DNA from: Branchiostoma floridae
Lineage: Eukaryota > Chordata > Leptocardii > Amphioxiformes > Branchiostomatidae
DNA: 39,450 bases
Reading direction: 5' to 3'
Assembly: GCF_000003815.2 (NCBI RefSeq)
Contig: NC_049979.1
Span: 22,804,937-22,844,386, forward strand
In this document: in pieces, positions 29,357-37,800 of the stretch
How positions within the stretch are numbered: position 1 is the first letter of the stretch
Layout of the letters: every line of letters starts with the position of its first letter
The notes under the pieces: generated by a model
Databases searched by the model: none
What the model saw: only the letters and a program-made list of their open reading frames with translations
Told to the model about the DNA's origin: nothing
Translations under genes and position numbers: made by a program

Positions 29357-29439
29357 CTGAAAACAAAACAATAATGACATAATGTCAAAATGAATGACAA
29401 AATTACTGATGGACGCTAGAGAACCATTGGCACAATTTT

Positions 29440-29497
29440 AATGGCTCTCTTTCTAAGTGATGCTGCAATTTCGTCAGTCTTTAGATATTTCTTCCGT
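29440..29497 (-). pseudogene. second, decayed Rap1-Myb first-half exon
   Basis: ACGGAAGAAATATC after GATTCCAG gives RKKYLKTDEIAASLRKRA, colinear with RQKYTAEEVAILMYIKK of the exon at 29243-29356. The preceding intron bases (ATTATGTTCATTGTTTTGA) also resemble those of that exon. The hydrophobic I-L-M-Y-I run is degraded and no W-K-E-M part follows. Confidence 0.45.
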
Positions 29498-29724
29498 CTG
29501 GAATCAAAACAATGAACATAATTGTACATCCGGATTGATAATTGTATATTGCAGGCAAGGGACTTCATCGCGTATCTTGTTTACAAATAATACTTTCTTT
29601 ATTGTTTACTACTTAGACATACCCCTCCTATTTTATGTGTCTAGATACGCCCGACATCAAAGGTCGGCGGTGTCGGGAAAAACTGTGTTTAGATTGGGCC
29701 TATGTTATTGGTAAGGTTGGAATC

Positions 29725-29871
29725 TTCACCCTGTATCCCTGATCAATGCATAGTCATCGTCATTACCTGTATCCTTCAGCTTGTCTACGTTGCAGTGCAA
29801 ACAGGTCTTCATTCCCCTTCAACTTATTGATGAAATGCCATATTTATGGATGTCCAAGGGTGTTTTGTCAC
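29725..29871 (-). pseudogene. Rap1-Myb second-half exon with acidic tail (copy c), frameshifted
   Basis: A canonical acceptor (CTCCTGCAG) precedes VTKHPWTSINMAF; a frame change then leads to L-K-G-N-E-D-L-F-A-L-Q-R-R-Q-A-E-G-Y-R and finally the GGGATACAGGGTGAAGATTC tail shared with 22094-22237 and 29907-29991. The donor GT is lost (TTACC follows). Confidence 0.55.
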
Positions 29872-29906
29872 CTGCAGGAGATATATGTTATTGTTAAGCT
29901 TGTTAC

Positions 29907-29991
29907 CTCTGTTGGAATCTTCACCCTGTATCCCTGTCGCATAGTCATCGTCATTACCTGTATCACTCTGCTTCAGCCTATGTTGCAGTGG
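29907..29991 (-). pseudogene. 3' part of a Rap1-Myb second-half exon (copy d)
   Basis: Starts at PLQHRLKQSDTGNDDDYATG and continues I-Q-G-E-D-S-N-R up to a GTAACA donor. The Myb core itself is missing at its 5' side. It preserves the acidic tail in an open frame and shows where the exon normally ends. Confidence 0.5.
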
Positions 29992-30342
29992 GTATACAGC
30001 GGCGGAATTGTGTAAAGTAGCAATCTTAACGGCGTGCACTATCGTACGTATGCCGTGCACACGATCGCGCGCACGCCGTGTATACGATCGGGGTGGGCGG
30101 GATTTGGACGGGCGGTAGGGCGGGGAATATTAAGGAACTATTCATGTTTAGGCACCGTGTACACGGAATATTCATGAGAAAACAGCCTGATTTACGGCAA
30201 ACCGTTGCTGCGCCGTATCCGCAGTTTTATTTGGTCAAAAATTACGTAGATGTAGATTTTTACTAGAATCGCCGACAAAATATCATAAGAAATCAATCAG
30301 ATTGTGCTGCAAAGTAATCCACATAATTAGTTCAAACGTTAA
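29992..30342. other. spacer with a palindromic CG-rich patch
   Basis: ACGATCGCGCGCACGCCGTG and the nearby TGCCGTGCACACGAT / GCACGCCGTGTATACGAT form short direct and inverted repeats at 30030-30090. No gene. Confidence 0.35.
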
Positions 30343-30429
30343 TTAAGATACACGCTTCCCTAACTGTAGGTGCTCTTTCAACTTGGTGAGGTAATGCCAT
30401 TTCATAGCTTTCCAAGGGTGTTTGGTCAC
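30343..30429 (-). CDS. Rap1-Myb second-half exon (copy e)
   Basis: Uninterrupted 28 codons to TAA: VTKHPWKAMKWHYLTKLKEH then L-Q-L-G-K-R-V-S. The base pair before GTGACC is TG instead of AG, so the acceptor appears lost unless a more distal AG is used. It is the most upstream copy on the transcribed strand. Confidence 0.5.
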   Translation of the reverse strand: MTKHPWKAMKWHYLTKLKEHLQLGKRVS

Positions 30430-30489
30430 CACAAAGACAAGTGTATATCGTTCAAGTTAATATCATTCAAATGATATATGTAATAAACA

Positions 30490-30916
30490 ACTGTGAACTA
30501 CTTACCTACTACCCCCTCTGCTGTTCTGTGTGGTCCCAGTGGCACAATCTGGTGACCAGGCCGGATAGAATACCCACCCACGAGTATCTATCAATCCAAA
30601 GTGATGATTCATCCGTGAATATAACGTTGTTGAAGTCATCTCCGCATCAAGTAGTTTTCTCAAAAGTATTGCCATACTCAATGTAGCTGTATAGTAGTTG
30701 TAGACACAGTCTTCTTTTTGCTAAGGTTTTGGGGAATCTGAGGAGGTTGTTTCTGAAACTGTGTTTGTCTTTCACATGTTGCACTCTGCACCCAGCAGGA
30801 GTATACACTTTATTACATGTTGGATAACTGCAAGGTACGGTTGATTTGACACTTGCCTTTTCAACCGCTTTGTTAAATGTGGATATCAGTACACACACCT
30901 GAAAGTATTTTATCAA
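30490..30916 (-). pseudogene. Tc1/mariner-superfamily transposase fragment with a C2H2-like finger
   Basis: An 89-codon frame contains CSYPTCNKVYTPAGCRVQHV followed by K-D-K-H, spacing C-x4-C-x12-H-x4-H, then basic residues and LQLLYSYIEYGNTFEKTT. After a TGA the same frame continues DDFNNVIFTDESSLWIDRYS, the V-I-F-T-D-E-(S/C) block with the first catalytic Asp of DDE/D transposases of the Tc1/mariner superfamily. The second D and the third acidic residue are not seen downstream, so only the middle of the protein remains. A splice-acceptor-like TACTTTCAG near the start of the frame is probably fortuitous. Confidence 0.6.
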
Positions 30917-30935
30917 TAAAGCCTTCTTTTCTTAT

Positions 30936-30975
30936 CCGTCGATGTAGGTTAGACATCCAGGTAATAAGATACGCC
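30936..30975 (-). mobile_element. Penelope-type terminal fragment, inverted relative to 31246-31345
   Basis: On the minus strand it reads TTTTTGGCGTATCTTATTAC and CTGGATGTCTAACCTACATC. The TTTTTGGCGT core is the sequence met on the plus strand about 70 bp after the hammerhead-like core, and the continuation fits known ends of such elements as I recall them. The two fragments face away in opposite orientations, suggesting two insertions or an inverted tail copy. Confidence 0.4.
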
Positions 30976-31007
30976 AAAAATTAACCCCCCCCCCGCCAAC
31001 AAAACTT

Positions 31008-31039
31008 TTAGCTCCTGTAACTAACACAACAGGAGCTAA
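31008..31039. other. perfect 11-bp stem hairpin
   Basis: TTAGCTCCTGT and ACAGGAGCTAA pair around a 10-base loop. There is no T-run typical of a bacterial terminator. It lies in the non-coding part upstream of the hammerhead-like motif. Confidence 0.7.
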
Positions 31040-31245
31040 TTGACTCATTTGCATTAACTGTCTTAGCCTTGATATCCTTTGAAATCCAAATTGTCTTCAG
31101 CTTGACTTTGGCTTAGCTTTGTTTTCTTTGGAATCCAAATTGTCTTCAGTCTGAATTGTCTTACAACCTTTCCTATTGGACATCTGAAATTGTCTTCATT
31201 CATAGTTAGAGTATAAAAGACCTGTTTCTTGCAGATCACTTCAGT
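31040..31245. repeat. two copies of a ~52-bp direct repeat
   Basis: ATCCAAATTGTCTTCAG occurs at about 31084-31100 and 31133-31149 within longer similar surroundings (T-T-T-G-(A/G)-A before, CTTGA / TCTGA after). The segment leads directly into the hammerhead-like core and may be part of the same element. Confidence 0.6.
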
Positions 31246-31287
31246 GTCACTGACGAAGGAAAGTGGATTCTTTCCGAAACGTCTGAC
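31246..31287 (+). ncRNA. hammerhead-ribozyme-like motif of a Penelope-type element
   Basis: In order: GTCA (stem I, 5' strand), CTGACGA (core C-U-G-A-N-G-A), stem II GGAAAG with loop TGGATT and CTTTCC, GAAAC (core G-A-A-A), GTC (cleavage triplet), TGAC (stem I, 3' strand, complementary to GTCA). Stem III would be only AC/GT, the minimal form known from hammerheads of Penelope-like elements and retrozymes, which are thought to act as dimers. One deviation is an extra A between CTGACGA and stem II. Predicted cleavage follows base 31283. The strong match of all core boxes and both stems supports the call; activity is not shown. Confidence 0.65.
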
Positions 31288-31380
31288 CGTTTCAAAACCA
31301 TATCCAGTTGCTTGAGTAACTATTTTTGGCGTTTCTTTTCTTATCAATAAAGTACTCCCTTTTCTCGAAATTCTGCCACA
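31288..31380 (+). mobile_element. Penelope-type 3' terminal sequence after the hammerhead-like motif
   Basis: CCAGTTGCTTGAGTAACTAT followed by TTTTTGGCGT and a TTATCAATAAAG polyadenylation-like end. Similar sequence follows hammerhead motifs in Penelope-like element termini. No GIY-YIG or Penelope reverse transcriptase is present, so this is a short 5'-truncated copy or a solo terminal repeat. Confidence 0.45.
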
Positions 31381-31416
31381 TTTTCTTTCCTGTTGGTGGC
31401 CATATAGGGCCAGACA

Positions 31417-31649
31417 TAGATAGATAGATAGATTGGTTTATTCAGAATAACAGAAGGTCGACTGAATTGTGCCTGTGCTCACAAATGTATAATTGCACTT
31501 TAGGAAATAGGAAGCATTGTTTAAAATACATACGCGTTATCTGATTGATTTAAAATCTACATATATAGACATAATAAAATCGCCAAACGTTAAGATAAAC
31601 TATGATCATCACTAAAACAGACAGACGGTTGATATTGCACTTATAATGT
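31417..31649 (-). mobile_element. 3' UTR and (TCTA)n tail of a CR1-like LINE
   Basis: On the minus strand the ORF2 stop is followed by about 230 bp of AT-rich sequence ending GAATAAACCAATCTATCTAT, that is, an AATAAA-like signal and four TCTA units. Short microsatellite 3' tails instead of poly(A) are usual for CR1/L2-type LINEs, so this marks the true 3' end of the insertion. Confidence 0.65.
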
Positions 31650-32430
31650 ACTGACATTTGCATCATTGAGCAACTTAGTCATATAAGGTAATGCACTCTT
31701 TCTGAAGCGCTCAGTTCTACTTTTGAAATTGTCCAGCTCATTGCTCGATCTTGTAGAGCGACCACTTATGTCACCACGTTGAGCGGGGAACCAGTGACGA
31801 AAGTCAGGAGACTGTAGGAGTTTTTTTGGCTAAGCTCAGGCACAGCTGATCACGGCGTTGCTCCAAAGTTACAAGTCCTAGGACTTGAAGGGCATCTGTG
31901 TAGTCACAGTACGTTCGGCCTAAGATGATCTTGCAGGCTCGACGTTGGATTCTCTCTAGCTGGTTACATTGTTCTTGAGTGAGACCCGGGTGCCACGCCG
32001 GTGTGGCGTACTCGCACACGCACACTGGTCGGATGAAGCTAGTGTAGATGGTGACCAGGTCCTCTGTAGACAGTCGAAATGATTTCAGTTTTCTGAGGAG
32101 GAACAGTCTCATGCTACCTTTTTTGCCATGGAGTCTCCTTGGGTGTTCCATTTGAGGTCTGCTTGAATGTACAGGCCCAGTAACTTAGCCACTTTAACCT
32201 CTTGAAGTGGCTGGTCCTAAATTTTGAGTGATGGGAGAGGTGGGGGCGTTCTAGAAAAGAAGACGTACATCACTTTGCATTTCTCCCGATGGAGCTGCAT
32301 TCTATGCGAATTTGACCAGTTGTTAAGTCCATCGAGGTCGTGCTGGATCAAGGGGGTGTCACTTATTTTACGACTCTCGATCATGTTCAAGTCGTCTACG
32401 AATTTCCATCGTGATGACAAAGCATTCTCG
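31650..32430 (-). pseudogene. CR1-like LINE ORF2: motif C to C-terminus
   Basis: Starts at WKFVDDLNMIE (motif C, F-V-D-D, both catalytic Asp kept) and continues LNNWSNSHRMQLHREKCKVM, LLGLYIQADLKWNTQGD, STEDLVTIYTSFIRPV, YATPAWHPGLTQEQCNQLER, IQRRACKIILGRTYCDYTDA and LGLVTLEQRRDQLCLSLAKK, to SPDFRHWFPAQRGDIS and KSALPYMTKLLNDANVST before the stop. Apart from one TAG after P-S-L-K-I, the breaks lie in homopolymers (T-runs near 32117 and 31819), so this is the youngest-looking LINE copy here. It is truncated at its 5' side before motif C. Confidence 0.85.
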
Positions 32431-32829
32431 GTTTAACAAACAAGCAACGACATCAAGCCCAGGATCGACAAATCACAGTTTGGTTGCGTGGCTGGGAAGT
32501 CAACCACTCACTGCCTGGTGGACATTGTCCACCATCTTTACAGAACGCTATATAGTATCTTTATCTTATTCCTGGGTTCGATGGATGTTTGTAAAGTAAG
32601 GTACCCAGCTCTTTCTTTTATTTCACTCATCATTTTTGTGCAGCTTATATCAAACCATCTTTTTTTATGGGAATATTTTCTTTGTCTTTTCAAACCCAAA
32701 TATTTGTTGCCAAATTCTCGTAGAAACGAGCTGAATTTACAGACAATGTTTAAATTTGGGCTGAGGTGTGGGATTTGTAATGTTTTCGAGTGTAATTGCT
32801 TCTAATTTTTATAGGGCGCTGGGTTGACT
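32431..32829. other. spacer, nothing recognised
   Basis: AT-rich; no gene or repeat family recognised. Confidence 0.3.
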
Positions 32830-33250
32830 CAGAGATTGGAGAAAATTGTGCTCTGATTTTTCTTTCAAGATCAATGGTTTTGGTGGTCTTGCAAACGATG
32901 ATGGACAGACTTTGAGCGTATGAACGCTGACAACATGCAATGGTTATAGGGTTGTCACGAAACGCTAGAATGTGTTTTAACAAGGAAATTAAGTCATGTA
33001 CAGTGCTGCTGCCCTTATGTTGAGGACAGATAAACTTTCCCTGTAGGTCGCCAAATACCCTGTCGTTTAGTATTGACATTTTACCTTGAATACACATGTC
33101 ACAGATCAGTCTGCCAAATTTGTTCGGTGGGATTTGGTGGGTTACCACTAAGTTGGCCCTAAGGTTTGCTATGTTGTACCGGAGGGCACGCACTGGACCC
33201 TGCTGGTATCCCTGTCCAATCTGTATGGGCAGAAAATTATGCAATGTCAC
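32830..33250 (-). pseudogene. LINE endonuclease C-terminal fragment (another family)
   Basis: Part of a 166-codon open frame. It reads NKFGRLICDMCIQGKMSILN, DRVFGDLQGKFICPQHKGSS, TVHDLISLLKHILAF and CCQRSYAQSLSIIV. This follows the N-x-x-G-(K/R)-x-L-L-D-x-C-x-x-x-x-x-x-I-x-N-G-R-x-x-G-D-x-x-G-x-F-T-C-x-x-x-x-G-x-S-x-V-D-Y pattern of a LINE endonuclease family widespread in marine invertebrates. The terminal S-D-H is replaced (A-Q-S), so it should be inactive even though the frame is unusually long. No RT follows. Confidence 0.65.
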
Positions 33251-33429
33251 AACTTAACACCACATAAAACCTTTCTGTAATTTTGGTAGACAGACAATTA
33301 AGATAGATTATGCCAATCTTTTATTTTCGTGATCATTGAAACAAGATGTAATGATTAATCAAGAAAGGCTCTGAATATTTTATTAATAGATCTCATTATG
33401 GAACTCTCTCAAAGTCATTTGTTTTTCTA
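33251..33429. other. spacer, nothing recognised
   Basis: AT-rich, no feature supported. Confidence 0.35.
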
Positions 33430-33921
33430 CTGCATACAATCTTCAAGGTTTCAAAACGTTGTTCCTATCGCCAAGTGCTGCGTCGACCTTTCTCCCAGGC
33501 TTTTAATCGGTTGCTCTGATATGTTCGGTACTCTCTCTCTCTCCCTGAATTTCTAGCTGTAGCCTGTCACATACTTTTCCCTTTCCGCATCACCAGCTTC
33601 CTGCACATCTTGGCCTTAAACATCATCCTTGCCGAGACTCGTGGGCATGTATTTAGCACTGATCAGACTCTCCGTCGTCACAGTGAAATCATCCATAAAG
33701 GCTTTCATGGGCGGTTGTCTTGTCCCGGAACTGGTCTTTGGTCCTCTCGCTTGGCTTAGGGCTGGTTTCTTCACAAAGTTCATTGCTGTAACAAACAGTA
33801 TCACTGATATAGTACAACCTGTGATAATGCCTTTCTGGACACTATGCCACGAAGCTGTCAGCCCGTTAACGGTGAATCTAATTTTCAGCCCATCCATGTA
33901 TTGATATATAAGGTGGTGCAC
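33430..33921 (-). pseudogene. reverse transcriptase fragment, F-M-D-D family
   Basis: The minus strand gives QYMDGLKIRFTVNGLTASWH, KGIITGCTISVILFVTAMN (motif B region, G-I-x-x-G-C-T-I-S-x-I-L-F), ARGPKTSSGTRQPPMKAFMD followed by D-F-T-V-T-T (motif C as F-M-D-D), then, across frame changes, ARMMFKAKMCRKLVMRKGK, V-P-N-I-S-E-Q-P-I-K-S-L-G and K-V-D-A-A-L-G-D-R-N-N-V. It is a recurrent reverse transcriptase-domain family of marine invertebrate genomes whose clade I cannot name with certainty. Breaks lie at a GA-repeat (33530-33545) and at a stop after G-K-S-M. Confidence 0.7.
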
Positions 33922-34384
33922 TGGCTACGGCACATGATACGTGATATGTGAATATACTTAAGTGTCATTTTTTTCTTATGCCAGTGTCAGAGCTGTGGCG
34001 TTATTTTAGCACACGAAGGAAGTCTTTTCCACTACCTCCCCATATTCCCAAACATTGAGTAGGTCCCTAGAGAAGCAGGGAAAAACAACGTGTCAAATAC
34101 AATTTACATTGTACGATACAAATGTATGAACAAGATGATGAGCGTTTTGTGATAGAATATAGCCCTTTTTGTTTAGTAGAGTTGGGGCAGGTTGTTTTTC
34201 CAGAGAGCCAAGGAACTTTATTACATTAGTAAAAAAGTACTGTACAACAAAGCTAGGGGCATTTTACCTACGCATACGCACATAATGCTGCCCTAGAGTC
34301 ACATAATCCCAGAAACTAAAACTAAATCATACTACAACATGCAACAGTTCGTTATACTACCAAAACCGAAAACTGGTATTACGT
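33922..34384. other. spacer, nothing recognised
   Basis: AT-rich; no gene found. The distal part may be the remnant 3' side of the next LINE fragment. Confidence 0.35.
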
Positions 34385-34811
34385 ATAATCGCAAGATACC
34401 ATGACATGAGCTAACAGTAATACCTAAATAACAATAGGACGTACCTAACTGTTTTTCTGGTATGTAAAAGATGTGGTCTTTTGGCAAACAGCCACCCTTG
34501 GTGAAAGCAATGACTTTTGTTTTCCTAAGGTTTACATTCAGTCTCCAATTGCTACATTAGTTTTCTAGCTTATACAATGGAGATTGTAGCCCTCGCTTCG
34601 AATCAGAAAAATAACTATGTCACCTACGTACAATAAACAAGGAATACGTTCAGTATGCATAATTGGTGGTTCGCACCCATTGTCAAAGACTGCTTTAAGA
34701 TCACTAATAAACAAGTTGAATAAAGTCGGGCTTAAATTGCATCCCTGACGGACACCACATTTCGTAACATAAGATTCAGTGAGTCCATGGCTGTGTTTTA
34801 TACAATTAGTA
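34385..34811 (-). pseudogene. LINE reverse transcriptase fragment with mutated motif C, cut by the duplication edge
   Basis: HGLTESYVTKCGVRQGCNLS then PTLFNLFISDLKAVFDNG (motif B), ERIPCLLYVGDIVIFLIRSE (motif C, Y-V-G-D where Y-A-D-D is expected: first catalytic Asp lost), and, after frame changes, LNVNLRKTKVIAFTKGG and Y-C-Y-L-G-I-T-V-S-S. The family resembles the 24005-24975 copy. The reading frame continues for 16 codons into the duplicated unit, but those codons belong to the duplication, so the LINE is truncated at this junction. Confidence 0.75.
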
Positions 34812-37800
34812 GTTTCCACATAACTTTTAGGGGTTGAAGTGCCGAGATAAAATAGTGCCACCTTTTAGGCATTCTTGTTGCATAGGATAACTGCGAAAAT
34901 GGAACCAGGTCTTCGAGGTACAGTAAAGGGACTCAAGTTATTTGTAATTGTGGCCATGATAGTGTATTTGATTCCTGATGCTGAACGTGTGAAGCGGATA
35001 GATATGAATTACTGATACATTTGGTATGTGAACATACCATACCCAGGCTGGCGGTTTGTCCGTAGAGTTGATGTTTGCTGCTCTGTGTATTTGTGTCCCT
35101 TTATCCTGTCTAAGGCATAGATTTATCTCGACTGTCGTACACTTTGAACTTCTGGAGCATGTATGAGAGTTCTCATGCGTCTAATTAGTGTTCAATTTCG
35201 TGGAAATGTACTTCATGTTGGTGAGTCTGTTGGTCGGCTTGCGGTGTTGTGTTGCCGCCATGTTTGTGCATGTTCGAACTTGGCCTGAGGCTCGGGGCTA
35301 CGTTGGCGTTTTGTGGTTATGTAGGGCATAATTTACCTCAGTCATCCTCCGCAAATGTTCTCCAATGGTTCTGAGTTTTTCCGGGTGGTTGTTCATAGGA
35401 CAATGTGTGTAATTTTCGTGGTTTTTGCCAGTTTTTTTTGTTGCCAAATTCACGACACTGACGTGTTATGTGACCGCCGCTCCACTACAAACCACCTTTT
35501 CTAGCATGGCCGTGTATGACCTTGTATGTCCACGTATCTAGACCGTGGACCATGTTTGCGAGTAGAAATATTGTGTTTGCAGCGGTATGTATGCCAGACC
35601 TGCACACGGTGCCGTACTTTGTTCGGAGTCAGCAAGCTCTGTCGACATTGGACTTGATTGAAATTTATTGTGCACTTTTGTTCTTCAGGTACTTCAACAA
35701 GCGGCGTTTTGTTCTAATTATATTCAATTTGAACACGTCTAAGTGATGTGCACATGCTGGGACTGCTACTGCAGTATCGGGAGATACTGAATGGTCCTAC
35801 CATGGAAAGACTGTTACGTCTTATGGTCAGTTCATGTAAGGGTATTTTCTATATCACAAACTTTCGCCACTTTCCCCATGTCCATTGACAATTTTCAAAT
35901 CTGTCAGCACATTGATTGGCCGTATATACAAATGTACATAGTACAAGTTCGAGAAACTGACAATATAGAGCAGACTTTCCTTTTCTTTCTTTTTTCAAAC
36001 TTTGAATTTCACCAAAATATTGCTTGATTCATTTTCTCAGCCTCGAACATCAATGCAATATATCTACTTACTAGAACTAGAATCAACTCTCATAATCCCA
36101 CCGGATGCCACCGGATCCCATAAGATATGGTGCATATATGCGTACCACAGGGCAAATTGGGTGGACTGTTACACTCCAATAATCCTTGTCAGGGCTATTC
36201 TAACAGCTGTCCAGCCTCTCGGAAACCCAGACTTCGGGGATTGCACTTTGTGCAATGGGGGCTGGTTCAGTTAAGCTAGATGAGTTTGCTGGGTCTTAAC
36301 GCCACCACAGACAGCCTTTATTTCACCGTAAGCGTTTCTTTAAAGCGTTATTTTCGCCTTCGGATGTTCCCTACGCAGTGAAATACATACAGTTTTTCTA
36401 GTGTGCTATTTCCGATAACAGTCACGGATGTTTTTGCATGGGGCGGACATATCTCCTAAGTGTATTTTGCGTTGCCACAATTTATGTAAATTTTGCCGTC
36501 TCAACATGCATACATACATACATACGTCAGTCAAAATTCTGCAGCTAGGACTAAGTTATAGACTTGCATTAACATGCATTCATCTATGCTTATATAAAAC
36601 ATGTAACATTCAGTGGGATGTCATGGTCGATTCGTTCTGTTGGGTTGTTCTTCTTCCTCAGTTAGTTTGATGTCAACAACCGAGCAGTGCAGTAACTGTC
36701 GGTGTCTGGGAGTCTAGGTTTCAATACAGACCCTGGGATTGGCTCAGATACTTTTATGACACTAGGAAATGTCTGGGACAAGTTCCACAATGCTGGGTCA
36801 GAGAATAGATTTAACTACATTTGTACTTGTTAAGAATATACGTTTGTGTGTCCTAGTGTAAACATGACAGTTTACTGTTCTGTTCCAGATGTTTAATGTT
36901 CCCACTACTATAGTTAAGCATTTTACTATTTCCAGTGGTCATAAGTTATGATATGTTGACTCCCAGTATTTCAAATGCAAGTTACAATCATATTAGGCGC
37001 AGTCATTCTCTTGTTTGAAAATAATTTCTCCAACTCCAAGTTCTTCTTATATATCTAAGTTTTTTTTTTCATTATCAATGAATATCACACTAGAGAAAAA
37101 GTGTTGTAGCCTGTAACATAAAATATGTTGACTATTAGTATTACAAATACATATTTCTTGCAACTTCATGTGTCCAACACTCATTGTCATGCCCCGCTAT
37201 CTTTCACCTATAGTGTTTACATAGACGCTTCGGGTCCATATTTTGGACGCACTATTTTTTTTTTACACACACACGTCATGCCTCCGCCATGTTGTTCCTC
37301 ACTAGAGATTTGTTGAGCATGTAAGACGCGGCTTAAATACAAAAGACTCACAGAGCCACCGTGATGTTCTTCTGTACATAGGTCCTCAGACAACTGGCAG
37401 ACGAATGACCTCTTGAATGATTTTTTTAAAAGTTGGAAATAGTTGTGTCCAATTCTTCTAATATGAGGGAGTCTAATGTGGAGCTCTCCATTGAAGCTGT
37501 ATTTGGGAAGGGAAGAAATGTCCTCAGTATTATTGGTTTCATGGACAGGAGCGTCTATTTTAGTGGTCACATTTGTCAAATGTTCAGGTTACTGAAGACT
37601 ATTGCAACCAAGACTCTTCTGCTATTTGGGTACTTCTTGACACTTTCTCGCATACAATACCACTATATCGCAAAGTACCATGAGACCATGCATAAAAAAT
37701 TGTAAGGATTCACTCATACTACACTTAAAATTATTACACGAAAGGCCGAACATTACATTTTATTCCCAGCAGTCACAGCTGAAAAAGTACTCTCTGCTTC

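Noticed and set aside
31063-31347. 94-codon minus-strand ORF
   Set aside because: It is antisense to the hammerhead-like motif and Penelope-type tail and contains the ~52-bp repeat; most likely fortuitous.
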